The notes beneath the pieces are model-generated. The model searched no databases and was not told where the DNA came from. It saw only the letters and a program-made list of their open reading frames with translations. The position numbers were made by a program, and so were the translations under genes. A stretch of DNA of 64,000 nucleotides from Paulinella micropora (Eukaryota > Cercozoa > Imbricatea > Euglyphida > Paulinellidae): NCBI GenBank assembly GCA_019918135.1, contig WBZZ01005569.1, forward strand, positions 1 through 64,000. Reading direction: 5' to 3'. Shown in pieces: positions 37,593 through 47,335 of the stretch. Each line of letters begins with the position of its first letter. Position 1 is the first letter of the stretch.

Positions 37593-38211
37593 ATGACAGA
37601 CAAACCGGACCCCTCGCGGGGTTTTCGCGGCTTGAATTTGGGTGGAGAAGGAACCCAGGAAGCAGCGGATGATTTCAATGTACGGCCGGACGGAAGGGGT
37701 CAGGCCCAAACAGAGCTCGAGAGGTACCGCGGCGCGGCCGAGAAGGGGGAAGCAGCCGCGCAGTACGAGCTCGCCGAGTGTTATCGACATGGCAAAGGCA
37801 CAGACAATGATGAGGTTAAGGCAGCCAAGTGGTACACCAAAGCGGCCGAGCAAGGGCACGTAGAAGCGCAGTTTCAGCTGGGAAACAGTTACAGTTTTGG
37901 CAAGGGTGTGCCACCCCGCTGGCGCGGGCTGGAATGGAGAAAAGGGGGGGCGCGGGGGGCATGCCCCCCGGCTTGACGAGCACGCCGCCCTGGCCCTGGG
38001 CATCTGTCTGGCCGAGGGCCGAGGCGCAAAGCAGAACCACCGCGAAGCCGTGCGCTGGTATGAACAGGCTGCGCGGCAAGGGAACCCGGAGGCACAGGAC
38101 AGGCTGGCTGCGTGCTATGCCAGAGCTGAGACGAGCCAGGCAACAGTCGGCAACGCTCCAGCTATTTCGCTCGAAGAAGCTCTACCCCCTGGGAAAAACC
38201 AAGAAAGTTAG
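37593..38211 (+). pseudogene. Sel1-repeat gene interrupted by a TPE
   Basis: From ATG 37593: MTDKPDPSRGFRGLNLGGEG, then Sel1 repeats (AAQYELAECYRHGKGTDNDE, AAKWYTKAAEQGHVEAQFQL). At 37910-37972 a TPE in reverse orientation interrupts it. The far side codes DEHAALALGICLAEGRGAKQ, NHREAVRWYEQAARQGNPEA and on to KNQES. Compared with normal Sel1 spacing about two-thirds of a repeat is missing at the junction, so the element replaced DNA as well as adding it. Confidence 0.75.
37910..37972 (-). repeat. TPE inside the Sel1 gene
   Basis: The reverse complement is CGGGGGGCATGCCCCCC, GCGCCCCCCC, TTTTCTCCATTC and CAGCCCGCGCCAGCGGGG, almost identical to the element at 2416-2476. No target duplication is visible. 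Confidence 0.85.
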
Positions 38212-38214
38212 ATT

Positions 38215-38475
38215 TTTTAAAGAGTCAGCAAGTTAAATTTCTAGTTCCCCCACAAAAAATTAAAAGCAAATGTTTTTGGAATTTACGCCACAAAGCTGGG
38301 CTGGACTCGGCGACGGCGTGGCACCCTCAGACATCTGTAGCTGCCGGCTCCAGATGCTGTGCCAGTCCCTGAGAGAAGCGTCCGTGCCAGATTTGTGCTC
38401 CCCACCCCCGCTCCCCAGAACAGGTCTGTCTAGCTTTTTAATAAAAAAACAAAACTTTGCTCGATTCAGCTTGGT
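38215..38475. other. Spacer with a dispersed scrap
   Basis: TTTTGGAATTTACGCCACAAAGCTG also occurs at 53.50 kb, and ACTCGGCGACGGCGTGG is shared with 54.43 kb, so fragments of the 53.5-55.2 kb neighbourhood have been copied here. No gene. Confidence 0.45.
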
Positions 38476-38478
38476 ATT

Positions 38479-39453
38479 CTAGCGCTCGTGGAAGCTCGAC
38501 CGAGGCAGAATTACGTGCGGGTGCACAGGGGTCTGTCGTTCAAAGTTTTCAATGCTGGGGTCAATATCATAAAGGGGCGGGGCGGCTCGGGAGTTCTGGA
38601 AATATGTAAACTTTAACAGGTTGGTCATAAAAGTACAAGCCTCGTCTGGCATTAGGAGCTTTTGGCGGAGCTTGCTTTCTGTCCTATAATTTTGGACAAT
38701 CCAGACAATCGTAAGCCACAAGGTCAGAGCACAAAAAGCAATCTGCTCACGCCGGTGGGCAGGCATGGTGCGAAAGCCGAGCAGCGGGGGCGTAAACAGG
38801 CTCACACAGGGCCGCAGGTAGCCGTGCAAGAGATGGCGCAGCACGCCGTCGGGGCTGTTGCTCAACAAGAAAAAACCGTTCTCCAGGCACTCGGCGCTCT
38901 GAGCAAACATATACCCCTGTTTTTGCATCACGTCAAGCACTTCTTGAGTGAAGAGCTTGTTGTAAGCTAGTGGTTCGACGTCTAGCTGCGCCCACACAAA
39001 AATCCAGAGCTGCTGGCTCGGACGTTGGGTGAGGTCGTACCAGGCCTCCACCATGCGTCGCATGTCCGTCAGGACGTAGGTGTTGCCCTTCCATTGGCCT
39101 TGGCTCAAGCGCATTAACAGGCCCTTGGCTAGTTCAAGCTCCTCTACGTCGGATCGGGCAGATTTGATTTCCTCTGCCACGCAGCGACGTCGGGCGACGC
39201 TCGTTTCCGGCAAGTGGGCGCCCTGATCGGTCCAGAATTGCAAACCCCGGAACTGTTTTTTTCCTTCATGCGACTTTTGCCACTCGATAAGTACCTCGTC
39301 AAATTTGTAGTCCTTGTGTTCAATGGGGTAGGCGCGCGCAAAGCCCTCCGTTTGCCCTGAGCTACCACCCCAGGTCCAGCTCAAATTGATGGTGTAATGA
39401 AAATTGGGGGCCTGGCTCGGGCGTCGACAGCGGAAGCAAAACAACTTTTTCAT
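38479..39453 (-). CDS. CxxC-headed membrane protein (324 aa)
   Basis: From ATG 39453: MKKLFCFRCRRPSQAPN, with a CxxC pair within the first ten residues. A soluble, charged domain follows, then one hydrophobic segment near residues 245-265 (IAFCALTLWLTIVWIVQNY) and an 80-residue tail. There is no signal peptide, so a C-terminally anchored orientation is likely. The first 13 residues and the upstream DNA, including the tRNA, are shared with the shorter gene at 48.0-48.3 kb. Function unknown. Confidence 0.7.
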   Translation of the reverse strand: MKKLFCFRCRRPSQAPNFHYTINLSWTWGGSSGQTEGFARAYPIEHKDYKFDEVLIEWQKSHEGKKQFRGLQFWTDQGAHLPETSVARRRCVAEEIKSARSDVEELELAKGLLMRLSQGQWKGNTYVLTDMRRMVEAWYDLTQRPSQQLWIFVWAQLDVEPLAYNKLFTQEVLDVMQKQGYMFAQSAECLENGFFLLSNSPDGVLRHLLHGYLRPCVSLFTPPLLGFRTMPAHRREQIAFCALTLWLTIVWIVQNYRTESKLRQKLLMPDEACTFMTNLLKFTYFQNSRAAPPLYDIDPSIENFERQTPVHPHVILPRSSFHER

Positions 39454-39557
39454 TTCGCTTAAAAATCTCTCTCTTCTACAGGTCCAATAACAATAAATTA
39501 CTCATGTATTTATGGCTATTTAGTTTTGGAAGAAAAAAAGAAAAAAAAAGAAAGCAC

Positions 39558-39629
39558 AGCTCCCTGCGGGGATCGAACCCGCGACTAAATGGTTAAAAGC
39601 CACACACTCTCCCTCTGAGTTAAGGGAGC
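39558..39629 (-). tRNA. tRNA-Lys (anticodon TTT), copy 1
   Basis: Minus strand: acceptor GCTCCCT/AGGGAGC (7 bp), D stem ACTC/GAGT, anticodon loop CTTTTAA, T arm GCGGG-TTCGATC-CCCGC, 72 nt with the discriminator, no intron and no encoded CCA. The anticodon stem is weak (one mismatch and one G-T pair). It lies in the upstream region of the CxxC-protein gene and reads in the same direction. Confidence 0.85.
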
Positions 39630-39644
39630 GCTTTCGTGCCCCCT

Positions 39645-39850
39645 ACACTCGTCTCTCCCCTGAAACCCGCGCCCCCCCCCCCCCCCCCGCTTTGCCCTCG
39701 GGAGAGGCCGGGGGCCGAAGGAAGGGAGGGGGTGAGGGGGAAAACGGGGGGGGGGGGGAGAGAAGAGGAGAAGTGGGGAAGGGGGAAAGGGGAGAAGTGG
39801 GGAAGGGGGGGGGACGCCCCCCCCTCTAGTACACTCTTGTCTATAACGTG
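39645..39850 (+). repeat. Half GCM and arms
   Basis: C run, GCTTTGCCCTCGGGAGAGGCCGGGGGCC, purine arms with GAGAAGTGGGGAAGGGG units and GACGCCCCCCCC. The equivalent place in the second block is 48545-48650. Confidence 0.65.
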
Positions 39851-39854
39851 TGAT

Positions 39855-40809
39855 TTTTAATTCATAACCATACTCGAGCGCGGATTTGGCGGGAAAGCTA
39901 GGCCTCACAAACTTGCAACTCGACACGCAAGTACTTGCCAGGAATCCCCAGCTCCTCAAAGTAGGCAAGCGCATCTGAATCTCCGTGGCGAGCCCTGGCT
40001 AGCGCTGCATGCCGCTCGTCGTATTCTGCCGTACCATGGTGCACCAAGCCACGAGGTAGATAAACAAGTGCCCAAGCGGAAGCTGGGTGGAATTCAAGGT
40101 GTTGGCGGGCAGACGTTGGCAGATTACCTTACTTACTGAGCTGTGGACGCGAGATCCGTTTCACCGTAGAAAACAGCGCCTTGAGCCGCGCATCGTCATC
40201 CAGAGGGGTACTGCGCGCCCTCGGGGGCCGCGCCGGGTGCAGCAGAGGCGGCCAGCAACAGTCGTCGACGCTTGCTAGACTCGTTCTGCTCCTCGAGTCG
40301 CGCAATGCGCACTTCCTGGGCCAGGATGACCTGAAACTGCGCCAGACGGCCTGCCTGCTCGGAGATGATTTGCTGTTGTGCCGATATAATTGCTCCTTGT
40401 CTGCAATCTGGCAATCCTTGGATTCCAGCAAACGTTCAAGCTGGGAAATCAACTTTGTTTGCAGTGCCACGCACTCTTCCATGGGCACCACAGCGCTTGA
40501 AACTTTGCTGGAATTGCTACAGAGCAGCCCAGCTCGCATGGCGTCTCGATATCTGTTGAGCGCCGCTTTTTCTTCGCACCCCGTAATAACACTGATAGCG
40601 TCAATAATGGAATATTGATGATCGAGGGTTTGCCTCACAGAGCGTAATCCATCACTATTTATGCCCATGAGTAGTTTGCTTTCTAGAATGGCATCATTGA
40701 GATCTCGGGTGTCACCACTCCGACTGGCTACCGGAGCCACTTGGTCCGAGACAATTGGCTCCTGTGCCACTTGGCTAGAGACAAGAGCCATGGCTTGCTG
40801 CGCGCTCAT
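39855..40809 (-). pseudogene. KilA-N/BRO-like gene remnant
   Basis: Starts at ATG 40809 with MSAQQAMALVSSQVAQEP, then the KilA-N-type YSIIDAISVITGCEEKAALN, a coiled-coil part (LISQLERLLESKDCQIADKE) and traces of the C-terminal domain of the 23.3-kb protein. Broken (several breaks); treated as a fossil. It forms part of a block paralogous to 48.7-49.7 kb. Confidence 0.65.
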
Positions 40810-41050
40810 GCGGAGTTTACAATTTGTATATTTGTGTATGTGTATACGCAGCGCACCACAAGTGGTATTTATTTCCTTATCTCCCTCCCCCTCGCTCTTT
40901 GCCCCCCCCCCCCCTTCCGTTCGCAACACGCATCGGAAGGGAGGGAGGCCAAAGCACGGGCGGGGAGGGGGGGGGGGAAGCTATTCTCTTCCCTCCCTTC
41001 CCCCCCCCCCCCCCCGCCCGACGAGTGAGTTGAACGCGGCGGGGCCGAGG
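40810..41050 (-). promoter_or_regulatory. Shared upstream region of the MSAQQA genes
   Basis: The about 25 bp before the ATG (ATTGTAAACTCCGC, preceded by a TATACACATAC- or CGTACACGC-type stretch) are conserved before the three genes starting at 40809, 43109 and 51561, then G/C arms begin. This conservation suggests a common promoter copied with the genes. Confidence 0.5.
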
Positions 41051-41585
41051 TGAGCGGATAGAGCGATCGCCTGCTGGAAATGTTTTTTGTGCACAACCAC
41101 CCTCGGTGCCACTTTTGCGCGTGCGGGCCGGCCGGTCCAGTTGTCAACAGAAAGTACGGGTCCGTGCGCGGTCGCGCGGAATTCACCGGGTCAGGCACAG
41201 AGTCCGATTTTTTGTTGTTGCTTGGCTCGCCTTCTTTCTTTTCTCCCCCCTCACACCCCCTCCCCGCCCGCAACACACAATGAGAGGGAGGGGGAAAAGC
41301 ACGAGCAGGGGGGTGGGGGATAACCCCCCTCCTCCCCCCCCCCCACCTCAGCTCGTGCGAATCAAACCCCCCCCCCTTATTAACTCTGTGCTATGTCTAT
41401 AATTGGATTTTTAATTAGTAACCAAGCTCGAGCGAAGTCGGGCGGGCGAGATAACAAAAAGGGGGCAAGACAGAAGGCTTTAATTAAAAAACTCACAGCA
41501 AGGATTTCTCTTGTTGCTAAGACTAGCAACAGAGCCGCGACATGGGAATACAAAAAGAATCCCTAGCACAGCCAATGCATTTTTT
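41051..41585. other. Spacer
   Basis: GAGCGGATAGAGCGATCGCC (also 49.86 kb) and unique GC-rich DNA, a short G/C arm (41290-41380) and an AT-rich 3' flank related to 49.93-50.03 kb (GCAAGGATTTCTCTTGTTGC). No gene seen. Confidence 0.45.
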
Positions 41586-41589
41586 TTCG

Positions 41590-43109
41590 TCACCACATGT
41601 CAAGGTCGTGCAAATCCATGTTGTTGAGTACTTTCTTGCGCACGTATTGCGCAAACAGCAACGCATGGCGTGCGGCCGCGAGCGAAATGTATTGCGCCTT
41701 GCACGCAGTCCACCACCCAGAAAATTCCGAATTAAACACGGCTGGCATGATGACATAGTTGCGGGGGTGGTCTAACCCACCGACCGAGGCAGGGATGATG
41801 TGATCAATGTGCCACGCCAGTTTCCGTCGGCCCTTGGAATCAAAATAATCGCGCAGCAAGGGATTCTTTTTGTTTTTCTTAATCCACTGGCGTACGCGAC
41901 CTCGTGACATGAAGTGTTTGGTATTAGTGAGAGGCTTTACGAAACCAAGGTAAAGCGGGGGAACGCCAATCTCTGACTTTTTGTAAAGCGATTTCATCTT
42001 TCTCATGATCGCCCGGAGGACGCGTTTGCCTTGTGGGCTCGAAATATCTTCTTCTTCCCAGCTGTGCAGGTCATGTTGTCTTGTCCCGCATCTATCTTGC
42101 GGCGCTTGGGTGCGCTTTCCATATCTTCTGCTCTGTGGCGCTTTGGTGCATCATGCTCCTCCGGAGTGCTTGCAACTGATTGCTTGCACGTTGCTGCGAC
42201 GGCCTTGCTTGCGTCTGGCTCGGCTGCAGGCTGTGCGGAGGCCTGGACTGCTTGGGGCTGGCGCGCATCAGACATAGGGAGCTGAGATACAATCAATGCA
42301 TCAGGCACCAACTCGGCGGGCTGGGCTGGCTGTGCGTGCACGTGTGCCTGCAGACTTATGCCTGGCTGAGCCGCCCCCGAAATCCTCATGGCTTGTTGTT
42401 TGTCTATCTCTTTCGTGTAGGTAGCTCTTGATTTTGGTGCATGCAATGACACGTCTGGGTGCCCAGATGCTGTTGACTCTGTTTGCACGGGCGTGGCTTG
42501 GGGGTTTGGTTCCGGTGCCGGAAGCAGCTTGGCTCGCGTGGAAGGGAGCTTGGTCGACGAATCGGACGCCAGTAACTCCTTGCGCTTGGGCATCAACTGT
42601 TCCATGTCCTTCCCAGACTCCCATACCTGCCGGCGCAGCGGCAACGCCGATTCCAGTGCTGCACACCCCAACACGGCGCGATGTGCCAGGTTCGATATTT
42701 CCTTGTTCAGGTCACGCGATCGTTTGTTTCTTTTGAACGAGCTGAGTATGGCTAATACGTCTTGCAACTGAAGACACGGGGTCGAGCGCGATTCACCCTC
42801 GACTGCTTCCTCGGCTTCGCCAGTCCTTTGTACAAAAGTAAAATACTTGATGCAGAGGTGCTCATTCTTTTTTTTCTCTCGCGACCACTTGCTCCGTGCA
42901 CTGGAGTCGCTACAACCGATGAAAACCGAAATTGCATCGGTAATGGAATATAAATTGCCGGGTGCTTGTCTTATAGTAGACAATTCTTCTTTGGTGAGCC
43001 CCATGAGAATCGAATTCTCTTGCACCACATCTGCCGGATTGCTAACTTGTGCTTCGGCCACCGAACCCGGGGCATGCTCCGTAAGAATCATGGCTTGCTG
43101 CGCGCTCAT
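41590..43109 (-). pseudogene. KilA-N/HNH gene, second copy, broken
   Basis: Paralogue of the intact gene at 50.0-51.6 kb. From ATG 43109 it has MSAQQAMILTEHAPGSVAEA, the KilA-N module LYSITDAISVFIGCSDSSAR, a Pro/Gln/Ala-rich linker with KRHRAEDMESAPKRRK, and the HNH part (VPPLYLGFVKPLTNTKHFMS; HIDHIIPASVGGLDHPRNY). It does not read as one frame (about one break), so I list it as a fossil copy. Domain content and both flanks are otherwise preserved. No introns. Confidence 0.7.
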
Positions 43110-43330
43110 GCGGAGTTTACAATTTGCATGTTTGTGCAAGCGTGTACGCGGAACGCTATCAGGGGTATTATTTTCTTCTCGTCTCCTCCCCCCCCCTCCT
43201 CCTTTCCTGACAACAACTTCGGGAGGGGGGAGGGAGGGGAGCTACTTCCCCCCCCCCGGGGGGGGGGATAGCTATTCTCTCCCCCCCCCCCCCCCCCCCG
43301 CGGTCCGACGAATGAGTTTGAGCGGGCGGG
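43110..43330. repeat. Upstream region with facing G/C runs
   Basis: Conserved MSAQQA upstream region, then ACAACAACTTCGGGAGGGGGG and a long hairpin of C and G runs around 43240-43320 (GGTCCGACGAATGAGTTTGA), matching 51580-51800. Confidence 0.55.
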
Positions 43331-44100
43331 GGTGGAGGGGGGAAGAGGCGGGGAAAACGGGGGAGAGAAGGGGTGGGGGAGAAGAGAAGTGGGGAGGGGG
43401 CGCCCGCTCTCCCGTTTCCCACCCCCTCTCCCCCTCCCCTCTCCCCCTCCTCTCCCCCTTCCCCCCCCCTCTCTCTCTCTCTCTCTCTCTTCTTTCTTGC
43501 GTGGAATTTGTCGCCAAATGTGCAGATGTGCGTATTTCCCGGGGAAAAGGAACGTGTGCCAGAATTGTGCTCCCCCGATCAAAAAAGATTTTTCGTGCAA
43601 ACTTCCCCTCGGGGAGAGGCCCGGAGCGGGGGGACGGGGGGGGGGGGGGGAAGGGAGGGGGCGGCGCCCCTCCCTCCGTTTTCCCCTCCCTCCGTTTTCC
43701 CCGTCCCCCGTTCTCCCCTCCCCCCGTTCCCCCCGTCCCCCCCGTTTCCCCCCGTTTCCCCCCGTTCCCTCCCTCCCCCCTCCCCCCCCCCCCCTCCTTC
43801 CCTCTCTTTCCCCCTCTCCTCTCTCTCTCTCTCTTCTTTCTTGCGTGGAATTTGTCGCCAAATGTGCAGATGTGCATATTTTCCGGGGAAAGGGAATGTG
43901 CGCCAGAATTATGCTCCACCCATCAAAAGTTTCTTTCTGGCACCCTTCCCATCGGGAGAGGCCGGGGGCCGTGCGGGGAAGGGGGAGGACGGAGGGGAGG
44001 AGATGCGGGGGTGGAGGGGGGGGGCGCGGTTGTGGCAGTGCGCCCCCCCCCCTTTTTTTTGTACTCCCCCGCCTCATTGCGTTCGCGAGCCTTTCACAAA
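43331..44100 (+). repeat. Two GCM elements
   Basis: Cores at 43495-43625 and 43835-43965 (variant GTGCAGATGTGC) with arms. The pair and its flank repeat 59275-59800, so repeat and gene were duplicated together. Confidence 0.75.
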
Positions 44101-44145
44101 ATCCCGCGCGCCCTAGTAGTACTACATCTCTCTTTGCACAAATCA

Positions 44146-44382
44146 ATGTCACTGTTCGACTTGGAGATCCAGAAGCCGCCACAAGTGCGGGGCTTCCTCG
44201 ATCGACTGCAGATCTCGTTCTGCTTTTTGCTGTTTGTGCTGCTAAGCTCTTCTATTTTGGTTATCTACTACGTCGAGTACGGCGGGCGCTACTACGAGCT
44301 TCAAGACGAATGGCGGGACGGCTGCCAGCTGCAGCGCTCCGGTGAATTCGAGCTTGAGACTTCTTACGATCCAGTGTCTGGG
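44146..44382 (+). pseudogene. Type II membrane protein gene cut by a GCM element
   Basis: Matches the first 79 codons of the gene at 59.85 kb: MSLFDLEIQKPPQVRGFLDR, a membrane segment (FCFLLFVLLSSSILVIYYVE) and QRSGEFELETSYDPVS. At 44382-44383 the sequence passes directly into a GCM purine arm. The rest of the gene does not reappear on the other side, so insertion came with loss of the 3' part. Confidence 0.8.
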
Positions 44383-44480
44383 AGAGAAGGGGTGGGGGAG
44401 AAGAGAAGTGGGGAGGGGGGCGCCCGCTCTCCCGTTTCCCACCCCCTCTCCCCCTCCCCTCTCCCCCTCCTCTCCCCTTC

Positions 44481-44512
<32 letters not shown>

Positions 44513-44815
44513 TCTTTCTTGCGTGGAATTTGTCGCCAAATGTGCAGATGTGCGTATTTCCCGGGGAAAAGGAACGTGCGCCAGAATTGTGCTCTACCAA
44601 TCAAAAAGTTTTTTTCGGGCGCCCTTCCCCGAGAGAGAGGCAGGGGGGGGAGGGGGACAACGGGGGAGAGGGGGAGGGGGAGGGAGGGAAGGGGAGGGGA
44701 AAACGGGGGAGGGGCGAACGGGGAAGGAAAGGAGGGGGGCGGGGCAAACACAACCTTCCCCTCCCCCCCCCCACCTTACCTCCCCTTTGCCCCCCCGCCG
44801 ATCCTCGGGAAAAGG
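44383..44815 (+). repeat. GCM element inserted in a gene
   Basis: Complete unit: purine arm with GGGGGGCGCCCGC, pyrimidine arm, core (44510-44645), second purine arm and short pyrimidine arm. Its left edge is exactly placed by comparison with the uninterrupted gene. Confidence 0.8.
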
Positions 44816-44879
44816 AAGATGGGCTGTGTTCCAAAGTTGCGGTAAAAGAAAAAATAGAACAAAACGGGAGGGGCTGCAA

Positions 44880-45398
44880 ATGACAGCGAGTGCCAAGACT
44901 GTCAGTGCCGCCTCGCTAACGCTGACTGCGCCAGAGCATGGCGCAGACGGCTTTTTGCAGCTAAGCCTGCGCGAGGCAGGCCACTGTCTAGAGGTTGAAG
45001 CAACGACCCGAGAAGGCGGCGCTCGTACCGACAGCAGCGAGCCCGGTGCGCAGGCCCGTTGGCAGGGCAGCATTCGAGCTGAGGGCGACGTGGACGAAGA
45101 CGAGTTGCGCGCCGCGGTCGCTTCGCTGAGCTCGGGTCTCCTGCTTGGGATGTCTCACGTCCAGAAGGCAGCCCAGCACAGACAAAAAACGCTCGACTGT
45201 TATGGCTATGACTTACTAGGCAACGGCGAAGCACTGCGGCTGCGGCCTTGCAAGGAGCCAGCCAAAGGGTTCGTCCTGGTCTGGGCTGGTCTCCGCGTGA
45301 CTTTGCGCCCACAGACACGTGAAGGCGAGGCGCGGGTACATTTTCTGCAAAGAAACGATAAAAACCAGACAAGAGTCTTTTATTGCCTGTGTTCTTAG
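44880..45398 (+). CDS. Protein of unknown function (172 aa)
   Basis: From ATG 44880 (MTASAKTVSAASLTLTAPEH) to 45398. Alternating short hydrophobic and charged stretches (LSLREAGHCLEVEATTREGG; GFVLVWAGLRVTLRPQTREG) suggest a beta-rich fold. No signal peptide or membrane segment; family not recognised. It follows a GCM arm closely and is followed 80 bp later by another unknown gene on the same strand. Confidence 0.6.
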   Translation: MTASAKTVSAASLTLTAPEHGADGFLQLSLREAGHCLEVEATTREGGARTDSSEPGAQARWQGSIRAEGDVDEDELRAAVASLSSGLLLGMSHVQKAAQHRQKTLDCYGYDLLGNGEALRLRPCKEPAKGFVLVWAGLRVTLRPQTREGEARVHFLQRNDKNQTRVFYCLCS

Positions 45399-45480
45399 GA
45401 GCTAGCTGAACTGCGCCTGGAGGTAGCGCGCCTGCGCCCTGCAGGAGAGACTGCCTGAGGTCTACGTGCTGGACGCGAAA

Positions 45481-46089
45481 ATGTTCGAGCGCTTTGGCTG
45501 GACGAGCCAGAGCGCGGTCTTCGAGTCCTGGAAAAGCTCAGGAAATAGAAAGTGGATCGTTCCCCCTCAGGATCGGAGTGCGTACCCCGAAGGTGTTGGA
45601 AGCGACGCCGTCCTGTGCTTTCGTCCCTCTAACGGAGGAATGTGCCATTTGCGAGGCACGCTTTACGGGAGAGGCCCCGGCATGCAAACGACTATCTCGC
45701 GCAGCACGATTGCCAATAGAAATGCAATAGAGGTGAGTAGCACTCTCCTGGTTCTACCGGCGGCCATCCGCCCTAGCATCACCTGGGTGTCCCGTCTGTG
45801 TCAAAGGCCCAGGCCTGACGAGTATAACCGATACGAGATGCTCACCGGCGAAGAAAAAATATCAGGCTGGGGCACTAGCAGCAGCCAGCTGTACAGGGAC
45901 AGGTATGAAATTTCGCCAGATGGTAGTGTCAAGCTGGTCTGGGTAGTCCTGTGCTGGAGCGAAGAAGACAACCTCAAGCTTGTGAAATATCTACAGAACA
46001 GAGAAACGGGAATGTACGTCTGCTTCGGGAACGACGCGCTGAGCTGGGTGGCGGGCGCACATTCTCTCAAACAAAAGGAAGGACAGTGA
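45481..46089 (+). CDS. Protein of unknown function (202 aa)
   Basis: From ATG 45481 (MFERFGWTSQSAVFESWKSS); upstream in-frame GTG/CTG starts are possible. It contains several Trp/Tyr-rich strands (SGWGTSSSQLYRDRYEISPD; LVWVVLCWSEEDNLKLVKYL). No recognised domain. An upstream non-ATG frame reading ELAELRLEVARLRPAGE suggests that earlier coding sequence once preceded it. Confidence 0.6.
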   Translation: MFERFGWTSQSAVFESWKSSGNRKWIVPPQDRSAYPEGVGSDAVLCFRPSNGGMCHLRGTLYGRGPGMQTTISRSTIANRNAIEVSSTLLVLPAAIRPSITWVSRLCQRPRPDEYNRYEMLTGEEKISGWGTSSSQLYRDRYEISPDGSVKLVWVVLCWSEEDNLKLVKYLQNRETGMYVCFGNDALSWVAGAHSLKQKEGQ

Positions 46090-46815
46090 GCAGAAAAAAA
46101 AGACGTCACGACAAACCGGCGTTCTTTTTCAGTTATGACCTGTCGAAAGAAAAAAAAAATGCACACATTGATGTTTAAAACAAAAAGTAGAACAGACGAA
46201 TTTTTTACAGACAGGCTTGTCGAATGAGTCAAATCGGATTGAAATCTTGAGGAGTTGAACCCCCCAGAGATTCCTACAGCTGGGAGAGGAATCTGCTGTT
46301 TGCGCGGCCGGGGGTTCGACGGTGCAGTGTCCTGCTCGAGCTTGACTTGTCAGGTGTATTAAAAGTGCAACAATTCTTTTCTACAGCTAAAGCAGAGCCG
46401 TGGCCGCAGCCGGGGCCTTGCCTGTCAAGCTTTTAAAAAAGAAATTTTCTACGGACTCACGACGCAACGCCCGGCGCATCATCTGCGACGTGGACGGCGA
46501 GGCTGTGCTCGTGCTAGAAATTACAGAGCGCATTCTGGCCGGCAGGTTAATCTATGTTCAATGTTTTAGTACATTGCCCAATCTCTCTTTTTTTTAATTA
46601 AATACAATTATTACATTTTTTTTGGTGAAATATGCATGAGACCATAGGCCATGATTCAGTCACTTCTGGGAACCGGAGTCGCACACTAGCTATGAATACT
46701 ACTTTTGCCAAACAAGCCATTCCTGGGGTGTGGTCTTACCCTCTCTCCCCCCCTACCTCGCTGCCGATGCCTCTTGGGGAAGGGGACAGCGATCTATGCC
46801 AACACGAGGAGGGGA
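46090..46815. repeat. Reverse TRE and duplicated segment
   Basis: A reverse TRE tail (46232-46285: AAATCGGATTGAAATCTTGA). Then GCGCGGCCGGGG scraps and a segment (46452-46815: ACTCACGACGCAACGCCCGG, GGCGAGGCTGTGCTCGTGCT, CTCTCCCCCCCTACCTCGC) repeated at 52185-52525. The plus frame RRIICDVDGEAVLVLEITER in both may be an old gene scrap. Confidence 0.6.
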
Positions 46816-47260
46816 GGGATATTCCCCCCCCCCCCCCCCCCCGTTTTCCCCTCCCGTTTCCCCCCTCTCCTCCCCGTTCCCCTCCTTCCCCCCCCCCCTC
46901 TTCCCCTTCCCTCTCTCTCCCCCTCCTCTCTCCCTTCCCTCTCTCTCTTCTTTCTTGAGTGAGTGGAATTTGTCGCCAAATGTGCATATGTGCGTATTTC
47001 CCGGGGAAAACGAACGTGCGCCAGAATTGTGCTCTACCAATCAAAAAGTTTTTTTCGGGCGCCCTTCCCCTCGAGAGAGGCAGGGGGGGAGAAGAAAACG
47101 GGGGAGAGGGGGGAGGGGGGGGGAGGGAAGGGGAGGGGAAAACGGGGGAGGGGCGAGGGGGAAGGGGAGGGAAGATGTGAAGAGGGGCGAGGGGAGGAAA
47201 AAGTGGAGGGGGGCGGGGCAAACACAACCCTTCCCTTCCCCCCCCCCCCCCCCCGTCCGC
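46816..47260 (+). repeat. GCM element
   Basis: Pyrimidine arm, core at 46950-47090 (variant GTGCATATGTGC, GCGCCCTTCCCCTCGAGAG), purine arm. Nearly the same unit follows the duplicated segment at 52.5-53.0 kb. Confidence 0.75.
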
Positions 47261-47335
47261 AACACGCAATGGGACTCCGCCCCCATAGTCGTGCCTACTA
47301 AATTTAATAAAAACACCAGCGACTTAAAAAAATAA

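Noticed and set aside
45733-45776. GTGAGT...CCCTAG intron in the 202-aa gene
   Set aside because: The donor is good, but splicing leads to an early stop while the unspliced frame stays protein-like.
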